A DNA stretch of 64,000 bases, from contig NZ_LWKZ01000001.1 of assembly GCF_001905005.1 (NCBI RefSeq), positions 3,775 through 67,774 of the forward strand, written 5' to 3'. The stretch comes from Streptomyces sp. CB02923 (GTDB taxonomy: Bacteria > Actinomycetota > Actinomycetes > Streptomycetales > Streptomycetaceae). Below are positions 34,171 through 43,297 of this stretch, piece by piece; the first letter of the stretch is position 1; each line of letters starts with the position of its first letter. The notes beneath the pieces were generated by a model. The model made no database searches. It was not told the DNA's origin and worked only from the letters and a program-made list of their open reading frames with translations. A program made the position numbers and the translations under genes.

Positions 34171-36450
34171 CTACTTCCGTACCAGCCCGTCGCCGCCCCG
34201 CCGCGGCCCCGGAACGGCAAGCGGAACCGCAACCGGAACCCCCGGCGCGCCGCCCGCGCCCGGACCCGCCGACGGGTCCTCGGCCGGATCCGCAGCCGGG
34301 TCCCGCTCCGGCGGCGGCTCGATGCTGATCCGCGGCAGCCGCCGATCCAGCCACCCCGGCAGCCACCAGTTCGCGCCGCCGAGCAGGTGCATCAGAGCGG
34401 GTACGAGCAGGGTGCGCAGCACGAAGGCGTCGAGGGCGACGGCGGCGGCCAGGCCGATGCCGAACATCGCGATGATGCGGTCGCCGCTGAGCACGAACGC
34501 CGCGAAGACGGCGATCATGATGACGGCCGCCGAATTGATGACCCGGCCGGTCTCGGCCAGTCCGACGCGCACCGCGCGACGGTTGTCGCGGGTCAGCCGC
34601 CATTCCTCGTACATCCGGCTGACCAGGAAGACCTGGTAGTCCATGGACAGCCCGAAGAGGACCGAGACCATGATCACGGGCAGGAAGGGCTCGATCGGGC
34701 CCGCGCTGCCGAGCCCGAGCAGTTCGCTCCCCCACCCCCACTGGAAGATCGCCACCACGATCCCGAAGGAGGAGGCGACGGCCGCGATGTTCATCGCGGC
34801 GGCCTTCAGCGGTATGCCGATGCTGCGGAAGGCGAGGAGCAGCAGGACGCAGCCCAGGCCGATGACGACGCCGACGAAGAGCGGCAGCTTGCCGACGATG
34901 ACGGAGGCGAAGTCGTCGTAGCTCGCGGTCACGCCGCCGACGTGGACGCGCATGCTGGTGCCCTCCCCGGCTTTCGGCAGCACCTCGTCGCGCAGCCGTT
35001 CCACCAGGTCGGAGGTCTGCCGCGACTGCGGGGAGCCATCCGGTACGACCGTGATCACGCCCGTGCTGCCACTGCCGTCGAACTCCGGCCCCTGGACCTG
35101 CGCCACGCCCGGGGTGCCCCGCAGCTCGTCCGGCAGCCGGTCGAAGGCGAGCCGGTCCTTGGCCCCGTCGAGGTCGCCGACCAGGGTCAGCGGCCCGTTC
35201 GAGCCCGGCCCGAAGCCCTCGCCGAGCAGGTCGTACGCCTGCCGGGTGGTGCTCGTCGCGGGGTTGTTGCCCTGGTCGGAGGTGCCCAGGTGCAGGGAGA
35301 GCGTGGGCAGCGCGAGGACCAGCATGACGACGGCAGCGGCCGCCCCCAGCAGCTTGGGGTGGCGCTCCACGAAGCCGGACCACCACGCCGCGAAGCCGGC
35401 GGGCGGCGCGGGGCAGGGGCCGTCGGCGGCCAGCTGCCGCCGTTCGCGCCGGCTCAGCGCCCGCGGCCCGATGACGCCGAGCAGGGCCGGGAGCAGGGTG
35501 ACGGAGGCGGCGACGGTCAGGACGACGGTGAGCGAGGCGGCGATGGCGACGCCGTTGAGGAAGCCGAGCCGCAGGACGAGCATGCCGAGCAGGGCGATGC
35601 AGACGGTGGCCCCGGCGAAGACCACCGCGCGCCCCGACACGCTGACCGCGCGCTCGGCCGCCTCCTGGACGCCGAGGCCGGATCTCAGCCCTCTGCGGTG
35701 CCGCGTCACGATGAAGAGCGCGTAGTCGATGCCGACACCGAGGCCGATGAGCATCCCCAGCATCGGGGCGAAGTCGGCCACCGTCATCGCGTGGCCGAGC
35801 AGCGTGATGCCCGCCGAGGCGGTGCCGACGCTCACCACCGCCGTGACGAGCGGCAGGAGGGTGGCGGCGAGCGAGCCGAAGGCGAGGAAGAGGACGACGG
35901 CGGCGGCGCCGAGGCCGATGAGTTCGGCGAGCTGGGCCCCGGAGGTCTCGGTGACCGCGATGCCGGCGCCGCCCAGCTCCACCTGGAGTCCGTCGCCCGC
36001 GGCGGCCTTGACGGTGTCCACGACGCGCTGGACCTGCGCCTTGTCCAGGTCCTCGGCGGGGGCGTCGAAGGCCAGGCCCGCGTAGGCGGTGTGCCCGTCC
36101 TGGCTGATCTGCCCGGCGCCCTGCGGTCCGTACGGGCTCTGTACGGACGCGACCCCGGGCAGCCGGGAGACCGTGTCGAGGGTCTGCTGGAGATCCTTCT
36201 GCACGGCGCCCGCGCGGACGGTGCCGGACTCCGTGTGCCACACGATCGTGTCGCGGTCCCCCGACCGGTCCGGGAAGGCCCGCTCCATCAGGGCTCCGGC
36301 CTGCCCCGATTCGGTACCGGGGACGTCGTAGTGGTCGGAGTAGGCGGAGCCGGCGGCTCCGGCCGCGGCGGCGGCTCCCGCGAAGGCGGCGAGCCAGAGC
36401 ACGATCACGACGATGCGGCGCCGCAGGCACCACCGGGTCAGTGCGGTCAT
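34171..36450 (-). CDS. MMPL/RND family transporter
   Basis: The 759-residue protein has two homologous halves, each with one TM, an extracytoplasmic domain, then five TMs. Repeated motifs are VLFLAFGSLAATLLPL, LIGLGVGIDYALFIVTRHR (first half) and LLLLAFRSIGIPLKAA, VSVLFGLSMDYQVFLVSRM (second half). The Asp-Tyr pairs in GIDYALF and SMDYQVF are the proton-relay residues of MmpL proteins. The C-terminus is a Pro/Gly-rich tail. It probably exports a lipid or hydrophobic metabolite. I chose the ATG at 36450, with GAAGAGC upstream; the ORF extends to a TTG at 36453. Confidence 0.93.
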   Translation of the reverse strand: MTALTRWCLRRRIVVIVLWLAAFAGAAAAAGAAGSAYSDHYDVPGTESGQAGALMERAFPDRSGDRDTIVWHTESGTVRAGAVQKDLQQTLDTVSRLPGVASVQSPYGPQGAGQISQDGHTAYAGLAFDAPAEDLDKAQVQRVVDTVKAAAGDGLQVELGGAGIAVTETSGAQLAELIGLGAAAVVLFLAFGSLAATLLPLVTAVVSVGTASAGITLLGHAMTVADFAPMLGMLIGLGVGIDYALFIVTRHRRGLRSGLGVQEAAERAVSVSGRAVVFAGATVCIALLGMLVLRLGFLNGVAIAASLTVVLTVAASVTLLPALLGVIGPRALSRRERRQLAADGPCPAPPAGFAAWWSGFVERHPKLLGAAAAVVMLVLALPTLSLHLGTSDQGNNPATSTTRQAYDLLGEGFGPGSNGPLTLVGDLDGAKDRLAFDRLPDELRGTPGVAQVQGPEFDGSGSTGVITVVPDGSPQSRQTSDLVERLRDEVLPKAGEGTSMRVHVGGVTASYDDFASVIVGKLPLFVGVVIGLGCVLLLLAFRSIGIPLKAAAMNIAAVASSFGIVVAIFQWGWGSELLGLGSAGPIEPFLPVIMVSVLFGLSMDYQVFLVSRMYEEWRLTRDNRRAVRVGLAETGRVINSAAVIMIAVFAAFVLSGDRIIAMFGIGLAAAVALDAFVLRTLLVPALMHLLGGANWWLPGWLDRRLPRISIEPPPERDPAADPAEDPSAGPGAGGAPGVPVAVPLAVPGPRRGGDGLVRK

Positions 36451-36696
36451 CAAGCTCTTCGTCTGCTTCCCGGGTCAGGCGCCGATGTCTCCCGGGATAT
36501 ACCCGTGGTGCCGTACGCGTAAGGGAGGGGGAAGCACGGGACCGCCGCCTGCCGACGAAGGAGCGGCGGGCCCGTACCTCTTGCAGAGTGACAGTACGAA
36601 GAGATCCTTTGCCCTCTTTGTGGACTTCCCCACAAGGGGACCGGGAAGCGGAACCCGGCCGCCGGACAGAACGCCGCCGGTTCCGTCCGTATCCGG

Positions 36697-38826
36697 TCAG
36701 CCGGTGATCGATTCCTTTCCGTTTTCGATGTGCCCCATGAAGCGGCGGTGGAAGGACGTGTCCTGGGCGACGGACAGGTCCAGGTCGTACCAGCCGTGGG
36801 CCTGCGCCGCGGAGTGCGCGACGGTGCGGGTGCTGCCCGCCCGCACCGTGACCGTGCGCGGCGCGGCGTCGCCGTACGCCAGCGGCGCCAGGGTGAAGGT
36901 GAGGTCGGCGCTCCCCTTGTTGACGAGCGTGAGGTGCAGCTCGCGCCGGTGCGCGTCCAGGCGGGTGCCGATCCGGACCGCGGCGGCCGCGCCGCCGGCC
37001 GTGCCCGCGTGCTCGCGCCGGAACCCGTTGGGGCCCGTAAGGGTGAAGTGGTACGCGCTGTCCTTGACGGGCACCTCCCAGTCGGCCCGGCCCAGCACGT
37101 CGCGGTGCTGCGGCGTTCCGTACTCGCCCGCGTACGGGTACAGCGCGAAGTGCGCGCTGGCCCGGCCGTCGTTGCGCACCGCGAGCCGGAAGCGCTTGCC
37201 CTGCGCGTCGTAGGCGCCGTCCGCGTCGGGCTGGTACGGCAGCGGGCGCGCGGGCCGGGTGCCCGGCTCCTGGCGCGGCAGCTGCTGCTCACGCGGCGGG
37301 CGCGGCGCCCAGCGTCCGCTGAACGCAGGGATCGCGCCGGGCCGCTCGACGGCGGGCTGCCGACGCCCGCGGGAGAAGTCGAAGGCGGTGGTCAGGTCGC
37401 CGCAGACGGTGCGCCGCCAGGCGCTGATATTGGGCTCCCGCACGCCCGTCCAGCGCTCCAGGAAGCGGATGATCGAGGTGTGGTCGAAGACCTGCGAGCA
37501 GGCGTGGCCGCCCACCGTCCAGGGCGAGATCACGAGCATCGGTACGCGCATCCCGAGCCCGGTCGGCTTGCCGTCCCAGAACTCGCCGTCCGTGCCCTGC
37601 GGCGGCACCGGCGGCGGCACGTGGTCGAAGAAGCCGTCGTTCTCGTCGTAGGTCAGGAACAGCGCGGTGTGCCGCCACACGTCCGGGTTCTTCCCGAGCG
37701 CGTCGAGCACCTTGTAGACGATGGTGGCGCTGGCGACCGGCGAGGACGAGCCGGGGTGCTCGGAGTCCGCGGCAGAGGGGACGATGTAGGACACTTCCGG
37801 CAGCTTCCCCGCGGCGACGTCCGCGGCGAAGGCGGTGGCCGTGGAGTCCGGCTCGCCGCGGCGCAGCGCGCGCTCGAAGAGGCTGCGGTCGGCCTCACTG
37901 AGCGCCTGTACGCCCTCGTCCAGCAGCCCCTGCAAGCGCTTGCGCTCCGCCTCGCCTGCCGCCGCCACCTTGCCGTAGAAGGCGGTCATGTTCTGTACGC
38001 CGCCCACCTTGGCCAGCGCCTTCTTCATGACCGCCTTGAAGGTGGCGTAGAACTCCAGGTTGTTGTCGGTGAAGTTGTCCCACTCCTGGTAGACGCGCCA
38101 GCTGTGCCCGGCCTTCTCCAGGCGCTCGGCGTACGTGGGCCAGGTGTAGCCGGTGTGGGTGTCCTCCGCGTAGGCGTCGTTGCCCACCGCGCGCTTGCCG
38201 GAGCCCGGTTCGAAACCGGTCCAGCCGCTGACCAGGTGGTTGCGGTTGGGGCTGGTGGAGGAGTGGATCGAGGAGTGGTAGGCGTCGCAGACGGTGAAGG
38301 TGTCGGCCAGCTCGTAGTGCAGCGGTACGTCCTGGCGGTCGTAGTGGGCCATGGTGGCGGCCGTCTTGGCGGTGACCCAGTTGTCCATCCAGCCGTCGTG
38401 CCACGCCTTGGCGCCGCCGGACCACTCGTGGTTGAGCGCCCCGATGTACTGGAGGTCCTTCTTCTGGGCCGCCGCGGCCTCGCGCACGGAGAAGGGCAGG
38501 ACGGTGCCGACGCCGAGCGCGCCCGGCTGCTCGAAGACGCTCCGGTTGCCGCCCGGGAGCTGGACGGCGTTGCGGTCGGCGTAGCCGCGTACGCCGCGCA
38601 GCATTCCGAAGTAGTGATCGAAGGAACGATTCTCCTGCATCAGCACGACGACGTGCCTGATGTCGCCGAGCCCGCCCCGGCCCCGGCCTCGGCCGCGCCC
38701 GGCCGCGGCCGGTTCGGCGGCCAGCGCCTGTTGCAGCGACGGCGGCAGCAGGGACGCGGCGGCGGCCGCTCCCGCCGCCGCCGCGCCAAGTCCCATGACC
38801 CGTCTGCGAGATACCTCGGATGCCAC
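36697..38826 (-). CDS. Tat-exported phospholipase C (phosphoesterase + DUF756)
   Basis: The protein has 709 residues. The Tat motif SRRRVMGLGAAAAG is at residues 6-19. The phosphoesterase domain begins HVVVLMQENRSFDHYFGML (ENRSFD at 65-70) and includes HSSTSPNRNHLVSGW, TYDENDGFFDHVPPP and VISPWTVGG. Two DUF756-type C-terminal domains (about 500-590 and 615-700) are typical of non-haemolytic, phosphocholine-specific PLCs. The GTG at 38826 has GGGAGG 6-7 nt upstream. It should cleave phosphatidylcholine-like or sphingomyelin substrates outside the cell. An imperfect hairpin at about 36650-36687 may terminate it. Confidence 0.92.
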   Translation of the reverse strand: MASEVSRRRVMGLGAAAAGAAAAASLLPPSLQQALAAEPAAAGRGRGRGRGGLGDIRHVVVLMQENRSFDHYFGMLRGVRGYADRNAVQLPGGNRSVFEQPGALGVGTVLPFSVREAAAAQKKDLQYIGALNHEWSGGAKAWHDGWMDNWVTAKTAATMAHYDRQDVPLHYELADTFTVCDAYHSSIHSSTSPNRNHLVSGWTGFEPGSGKRAVGNDAYAEDTHTGYTWPTYAERLEKAGHSWRVYQEWDNFTDNNLEFYATFKAVMKKALAKVGGVQNMTAFYGKVAAAGEAERKRLQGLLDEGVQALSEADRSLFERALRRGEPDSTATAFAADVAAGKLPEVSYIVPSAADSEHPGSSSPVASATIVYKVLDALGKNPDVWRHTALFLTYDENDGFFDHVPPPVPPQGTDGEFWDGKPTGLGMRVPMLVISPWTVGGHACSQVFDHTSIIRFLERWTGVREPNISAWRRTVCGDLTTAFDFSRGRRQPAVERPGAIPAFSGRWAPRPPREQQLPRQEPGTRPARPLPYQPDADGAYDAQGKRFRLAVRNDGRASAHFALYPYAGEYGTPQHRDVLGRADWEVPVKDSAYHFTLTGPNGFRREHAGTAGGAAAAVRIGTRLDAHRRELHLTLVNKGSADLTFTLAPLAYGDAAPRTVTVRAGSTRTVAHSAAQAHGWYDLDLSVAQDTSFHRRFMGHIENGKESITG

Positions 38827-39047
38827 GCTCGACCTCCCAGTCGACTGCCCGCGGTCGGGCAATGGTTCACATACAGCCCATTTGGTTGATGCGAGCGGGA
38901 CGGTAGTGGAGCGGGGTGGCGGGCGACAGGTGTCGGAGTGACGTTTTCGAGAACAGATGGGTCCGGTTCCGGTTGTGAAACAGCGGGACGAGTGGGGGTG
39001 GGGCCTTTCGCATGTCCGGGGCAGGGTCCGCGTCGTACGCTCGGAAC

Positions 39048-40217
39048 ATGAGCACTGCGGGGCAGAGGGTCAAAGAAGTCCGCAAGCGTCGCGGGCTGTC
39101 ACAGCGTGAATTGGCGGACGCGTCGGGAGTCTCGCTCTCGGCCATCCGCAAACTCGAACAAGGAGAGCGGGAAACCGCCCGCCTGGAGACCTTGCGCAAG
39201 CTCGCGCAAGCGCTGAGGGTGCCGACAATGCGTCTGGCCGGGGAACCGAACCCGGAGGGCGCCAGCGCGGACACAGTGGATCGATGGGCAGCGGTCCGGC
39301 ACGCGCTGGAACGTCCCCCCGTCACCCTCGGACCGGACGACGAGCCGCCGACCGTCAGCGGAGTACGCGCCACCCTGGCAGACGCGGCTCCGCTGTTCGC
39401 CGGTGACCAGTACGCGGCACTGTCGGCACTCCTGCCACCCTTGCTGCGGGACGCGGACGCGCTGGGCACGGAGGGCCGCGCGGTCCGCGTGCGGCTGTTG
39501 CAACTCGCCGGGTGGCTCATGGTTCAGACCCGGCAGTTCAAGGCCGCCGAGACGGCCCTGGAGCGAGCCCTGGACGACTCGGCCAACCGTATGGAGGGGG
39601 CCGCCACAGTCAACACACTGTGCTGGCTGCTGCTCCGGCAGGGCGAGTTGGGGAAAGCTTACGACCTCGCCGTCAAGTGGGCCGACGAGACCGAGCCCCG
39701 GTTTTCCCGCGCGACCCCGGCGGAGCTGAGCACATGGGGCTGGATGCTGCTGCGCGTGTCCGCTGCCGCCGTGCGCAACTCTCGGCCCGGCGACGCGGAG
39801 GACGCACTGCGGCTTGCCACAGCGGCAGCCGTCGCGCTGGGGCGTGAGCACGCGCCGAACAACGACTTCCTCCGCACGTTCGGGCCCACCACGGTCAAAC
39901 TCAAGGCCGCGGAGAACGCCAGTGTGACCGACCGGCCCGACATGGTGCTCCGCATCGCCGAACGCGTGCCCGTCTTCAGCCTCAAGCCCACGTCGAACAA
40001 CCGGAACCGCCATTTGCTGGACGTGGCCGACGCGTACGCCAAGACCGGCGACTACGCCGAGGCGTTCGGCAAGCTGGAGCAGATCCGTGCCGACAGCCCG
40101 GAATGGCTGCCGAACCAGCGCTATGCCCGGGACATCCTCGGCCGGGTGGCCCAAGGACGGCGGACGTTGACGGCGGACATGCGGGCCATGGCCGACGTGG
40201 TGGGCCTGCCGCTCTAG
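39048..40217 (+). CDS. XRE-family HTH regulator with TPR-like C-terminal region
   Basis: The 389-residue protein has an N-terminal HTH_3 domain (about 8-62, RKRRGLSQRELADASGVSLS then AIRKLEQGERE) followed by an all-helical TPR-like region, for example LLQLAGWLMVQTRQFKAAETALERALDD. TACGCT lies 6 nt before the ATG at 39048, so the transcript may be leaderless. It is followed by a 9-bp inverted repeat and three overlapping small ORFs, a recurring Streptomyces arrangement. It probably regulates that cassette or a development/antibiotic trait. Confidence 0.88.
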   Translation: MSTAGQRVKEVRKRRGLSQRELADASGVSLSAIRKLEQGERETARLETLRKLAQALRVPTMRLAGEPNPEGASADTVDRWAAVRHALERPPVTLGPDDEPPTVSGVRATLADAAPLFAGDQYAALSALLPPLLRDADALGTEGRAVRVRLLQLAGWLMVQTRQFKAAETALERALDDSANRMEGAATVNTLCWLLLRQGELGKAYDLAVKWADETEPRFSRATPAELSTWGWMLLRVSAAAVRNSRPGDAEDALRLATAAAVALGREHAPNNDFLRTFGPTTVKLKAAENASVTDRPDMVLRIAERVPVFSLKPTSNNRNRHLLDVADAYAKTGDYAEAFGKLEQIRADSPEWLPNQRYARDILGRVAQGRRTLTADMRAMADVVGLPL

Positions 40218-40222
40218 CACTT

Positions 40223-40258
40223 GTGGCACTTCCCCTCGGCGGGTCTCCGAAGTGCCAC
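40223..40258. promoter_or_regulatory. Inverted repeat GTGGCACTT/AAGTGCCAC
   Basis: A perfect 9-bp inverted repeat with an 18-nt spacer lies between the XRE gene and the small-ORF cassette. It could be the XRE terminator, but the long loop and the promoter-like TAGCGT at 40281 downstream make an operator for the XRE protein equally likely. Confidence 0.5.
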
Positions 40259-40323
40259 AGACAACAGAGAGTGGCCGTCCCTAGCGTTGAGTCATCGGAT
40301 CACGCGAGGGACGGCGATGCACC

Positions 40324-40542
40324 ATGGCCCACGACTGGGCGCCCGCCACGGGCACGTACGCGGTAGACACGACGAACGGCCGGCTCGGCGAGGTGCGCAG
40401 ACTGCTCGAAGACGCCGCCTGCCTCGTTCCGCCGGGCGGAGGCGCCGAGTGGACAGTCAGCCCCCACCAGCTGCGCAAGCCCACCGACGAGGAACGCGCA
40501 CGGGCCCGGACCTGGACGCGCCCGGTCGGGAGCCGGTCATGA
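40324..40542 (+). CDS. Small hypothetical protein, first of XRE-linked cassette
   Basis: The product has 72 residues, containing YAVDTTNGRLGEVRRLLED and LVPPGGGAEWTVSPHQLRKPT. The pattern V-D-x-x-x-G-R-x-G-E-V then PGGG-x-EW resembles small Streptomyces proteins encoded next to XRE regulators. GAGGGA lies 12 nt upstream of the chosen ATG. It overlaps the next ORF by ATGA. The function is unknown. Confidence 0.62.
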   Translation: MAHDWAPATGTYAVDTTNGRLGEVRRLLEDAACLVPPGGGAEWTVSPHQLRKPTDEERARARTWTRPVGSRS

Positions 40543-40814
40543 ACCGCCCCCATCCCCCACCGCACCGCAGCTACCCGGAGCCACCGGTCACCCTCCCGAT
40601 GCACGCCCCGTCACTGGAACCGGCGCCGGTCGAAGGCTGCAAGGTGTGCGCGAGCGCCGCGGCCTGGCGACGGGCGTACCGGACGGGCAAGGGCACCGCG
40701 GACGGCCGTACGAACCACTCCGCGGCCGTGGACTGTTCCCTGGAGATCCGCAACCACCCGCACGAGCCGCGCGTGACGGGCCTGCCGGTCGGCACCCCGG
40801 CGGTGCGCCCGTGA
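40539..40814 (+). CDS. Small CxxC hypothetical protein, second of XRE-linked cassette
   Basis: The product has 91 residues. The N-terminal 25 are Pro/His-rich. CKVCASAAAWRRAYRTGKG and HSAAVDCSLEIRNHPHE contribute Cys2...Cys plus His residues that could bind zinc. It starts within the ATGA overlap with the preceding ORF and ends in a GTGA overlap with the next, so translation is coupled. No family name can be given. Confidence 0.65.
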   Translation: MNRPHPPPHRSYPEPPVTLPMHAPSLEPAPVEGCKVCASAAAWRRAYRTGKGTADGRTNHSAAVDCSLEIRNHPHEPRVTGLPVGTPAVRP

Positions 40815-41086
40815 GCACCCGCAGCGTGATCCGCGCCGTGCAGCACGCCATCGGCACGCACCCACGTAGCGACGTCACCGTTTCGGCGCGCTGCCTGGCC
40901 GGCGGATGCCTCTGGACGCTGGCAGTCACCGCCGACCTGAAGGCGGCCGACCTGGCGGCCATGGCGCACACGGGCCGTACGGGGCACCCGACGTTCGCCC
41001 GGACGTTCGAGGACGTGGCGCTCGTACGCCGCCTGGAACTGAACGAGGGCCAAGCGGCCGTCCCACCGCTCCCGGCGCCCCGCTGA
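40811..41086 (+). CDS. Small hypothetical protein, third of XRE-linked cassette (DUF7848-like)
   Basis: The product has 91 residues, with VSARCLAGGCLWTLAVTADLK and FARTFEDVALVRRLE. The Cys pair followed later by HP-x-F-x-RT-x-x-D-x-A resembles, from memory, the DUF7848 group of small Streptomyces proteins. The GTG start lies in a GTGA overlap with the upstream stop. No enzymatic motif is visible. Confidence 0.65.
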   Translation: MSTRSVIRAVQHAIGTHPRSDVTVSARCLAGGCLWTLAVTADLKAADLAAMAHTGRTGHPTFARTFEDVALVRRLELNEGQAAVPPLPAPR

Positions 41087-41283
41087 GCCCCCGCTCCGGC
41101 CGCCCTCACCCTGGACAGGTCGAGCGGCCGGAGCGGGTCGACCCGCACAGGCAGATGCGTGACACATGGCGGCGGCCAGGACAGCTAAGCTGCCGCACCC
41201 CGGCAGAAGGCTTCATCGTCCCCCCGGCGGCAGCTGACCGCCCGCACCCGGCCTGCCCGTGGGCAGCCCGGGTGCGGGCACGA

Positions 41284-42957
41284 TCACCGCGATGGCCGGA
41301 TGGACAACGCGTGCCGGAACTCGTCGCGCGGGTCCCAGCGGGCCTTCACGCGCTGCAACCGCGGGTAGTTGCCCTTGTAATAGAGCGTGTGCCACGGGAC
41401 GCCGGACGTGTTCAGCGCCGGGTCGGCCAGGTCCACGTCCGGATAGTTGACGAACGCCCCGTCGCTGACCTCCCCCGGCACCGGCACGCCGCCGCTGTCG
41501 GCGTACACGGCGCGGTAGAGGTCCCGGACCCAGGCCAGGCGCGGCGCGCCCGCCTCCCCCGCCTCCCAGCTGGTCAGGTAGATCGCCTTGAGGATCGAGT
41601 CCCGCTGGGGGACGGCGGTCGCGTCCGGCGCGACCGCGTTGACCTGCCCGCCGTAGGAGACCAGCCACAGCGCTCCTCCGGCGCTCGCCTCCTTGCCCGC
41701 CCCACCGGCGCCACCCGCCAGGTACGTGTAGGCCGCCCCGATCTGCTCATCCGTGAACCGGTTCCGCAAGTAGCCCGCCTTGCTCTTGAACGCGGCGGGG
41801 GCGGTCTCCTGCACCGAGGCCACCGCCTGCAGCCACGGCGTCTCCTCGTGGCCGGAGACGGGCCGGGCTCCCACTCCGCGCCCGACGGCGTCCACGTACG
41901 CCTGCATCAGCCGCTCGGCGCCGGGCGTCGCCGCGTCCAGCTGGCCGGTCAGGAGGATGTCGCCGCTGCCGCGCGCGTTGACCATCAGCACGCTGAAGAG
42001 ACCGGCGTACGGTGAATCGGGCGCGCTGTTGTGCTCGTACCAGGAACCGTGGTTGCGCAGCAGGCGGGTGAAGGCACGCTCGTCCAGGTTCTTCCAGTCC
42101 CAGACCGCGTAGGAACTGAGGACGGTCCCGGGCGCCTTGGGCAGGAGCTGTGCGGGGTCGTCGCCCTTCGCGGCCGGATCGCGGAACCAGTAGCACGTGA
42201 CGATGCCGAAGTTGCCGCCTCCGCCGCCGGTGTGCGCCCACCACAGGTCGTGGTGCGGGTCCTCCGGGTCGCGGGTGGCCACGACGCTGCGGGCCGTGCC
42301 GGAGCGGTCCACCACGACGACCTCGACGGCGTACAGGTGGTCGACGGACAGCCCGTACCGCCGGGAGAGCGTGCCGTACCCGCCGCCGAGAACGTGCCCG
42401 CCCACGCCGACCTCGGCGGTGGCGCCCGCCGGGATGGACACGCCCCAGCCGAGGAACAGCGCGCGGTAGACCTCGCCGAGCAGGGCGCCGGGCTCGACGG
42501 CGAACGCCCGCCGGGCGGCGTCGTACCGGATCGCCCGCATGGGCGAGGTGTCGATCAGGACGCCGACGGACGGGTCGTCGACGAAGTTCTCGAAGCAGTG
42601 GCCGCCGCTGCGTACGGCGATGCGCCTGCCGTCCCGTACGGCCTGCTGCACTGCGGTGACGACCTGCTCGGTGGTGTTCACGACGTGGACGCGCGCGGGC
42701 TTGCCGGTGAAGCGCGCGTTGGTGCCGCGGCGGGTGAGCGAGGGGTAGCGCGGGTCTTCGGGGCCGACCGTGACCAGGCCCTGGCCCGGCGGGCGGCCGG
42801 CCGCCGGGGCGGCGGGCGCGGCAGGCGGAGCCGCGGGCGCGGCAGGCGGGGCGGCGGCCTGCCCGGCGCTCGCGGTGCCCGGCGCGGCCACGGCCGCAGC
42901 CGTTCCTCCCAGGGCCGCCGCGCCCGCGAGCAGGCTCCGGCGCGTCACTTCACCCAT
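41284..42957 (-). CDS. Tat-exported FAD-linked oxidase (berberine bridge enzyme-like)
   Basis: The protein has 557 residues. The Tat motif TRRSLLAGAAALGG is near the start, followed by an Ala/Pro-rich spacer. The FAD_binding_4 domain (about 95-260) has RSGGHCFENF, whose His is the usual 8-alpha-histidyl FAD attachment site, and GVGGHVLGGGYGTLSRRYG. The cysteine of bicovalent enzymes is absent (the segment reads IPAGATAEVGVGG), so attachment is probably single. The C-terminal BBE motif YYKGNYPRLQRVKARWDP is present. It should oxidise a sugar or alcohol, or catalyse a biosynthetic coupling, outside the membrane. GGAG lies 7 nt before the ATG. Confidence 0.9.
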   Translation of the reverse strand: MGEVTRRSLLAGAAALGGTAAAVAAPGTASAGQAAAPPAAPAAPPAAPAAPAAGRPPGQGLVTVGPEDPRYPSLTRRGTNARFTGKPARVHVVNTTEQVVTAVQQAVRDGRRIAVRSGGHCFENFVDDPSVGVLIDTSPMRAIRYDAARRAFAVEPGALLGEVYRALFLGWGVSIPAGATAEVGVGGHVLGGGYGTLSRRYGLSVDHLYAVEVVVVDRSGTARSVVATRDPEDPHHDLWWAHTGGGGGNFGIVTCYWFRDPAAKGDDPAQLLPKAPGTVLSSYAVWDWKNLDERAFTRLLRNHGSWYEHNSAPDSPYAGLFSVLMVNARGSGDILLTGQLDAATPGAERLMQAYVDAVGRGVGARPVSGHEETPWLQAVASVQETAPAAFKSKAGYLRNRFTDEQIGAAYTYLAGGAGGAGKEASAGGALWLVSYGGQVNAVAPDATAVPQRDSILKAIYLTSWEAGEAGAPRLAWVRDLYRAVYADSGGVPVPGEVSDGAFVNYPDVDLADPALNTSGVPWHTLYYKGNYPRLQRVKARWDPRDEFRHALSIRPSR

Positions 42958-43199
42958 GGTCCGCTCCTGTAACTGTGGTGGTTCCGGCGGTGGTTGATGC
43001 TGCACATCTCCACCATCGGCCCCGTCCGGCGCCGGAGCATCGTCCACGATGACCAACTGCCCCGTAGGAAGAACGATGTACGGCGCGCGGCGCCCCCGGT
43101 CCCCCAGGAGGGTGCGCGGCGGGCGCACATCCTCCGCAGGAAGGGTTCGCCGCTCCCCGCGCGGCAACGGGCCTGCGCGGGCGAACTCTTCACGAACTC
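42958..43199. other. Divergent region between FAD oxidase and chitinase genes
   Basis: About 240 bp contain no credible ORF or repeat. The minus-strand reading frame of the oxidase is open through it but has no ribosome site. The chitinase promoter begins at 43200. Confidence 0.35.
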
Positions 43200-43228
43200 T
43201 TGACAACCGCATTGGTCTGGACCATTTT
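43200..43228 (+). promoter_or_regulatory. Chitinase promoter with DasR-type (dre) operator
   Basis: TTGACA (43200-43205), a 17-nt spacer and CATTTT (43223-43228) form a good promoter. TGGTC-TG-GACCA (43213-43224) is a perfect inverted repeat and closely matches the dre consensus ACTGGTCTAGACCACT recognised by the GntR repressor DasR. It lies between the hexamers and overlaps the -10, as expected for repression relieved by glucosamine-6-phosphate. Confidence 0.78.
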
Positions 43229-43297
43229 GTGCCCAACGCCCGCTGCACCTCCGGACCGGGCGGGCGGCCCTTCCGGGCCCATTACTTGGAGACAGCC

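Noticed and set aside
32975..36433. Very long antisense or out-of-frame ORFs (up to 1152 codons) over MMPL, also at 26246-29545, 60388-63618 and 2340-4817
   Set aside because: They are shadows of real genes caused by GC-rich codon bias; translations are Arg/Pro/Ala/Gly-rich without domains or ribosome sites.
38860..38885. GTTCACA element upstream of phospholipase C as a PHO box
   Set aside because: Only one unit resembles the consensus, it faces away from the gene and the second 11-bp unit matches poorly.
40317..40814. Single long ORF from ATG 40317 covering the first two small cassette genes in one frame
   Set aside because: The 40324 frame has a more protein-like composition and the ATGA overlap at 40539 supports separate coupled ORFs; the other frame is Arg-rich and looks like a shadow.
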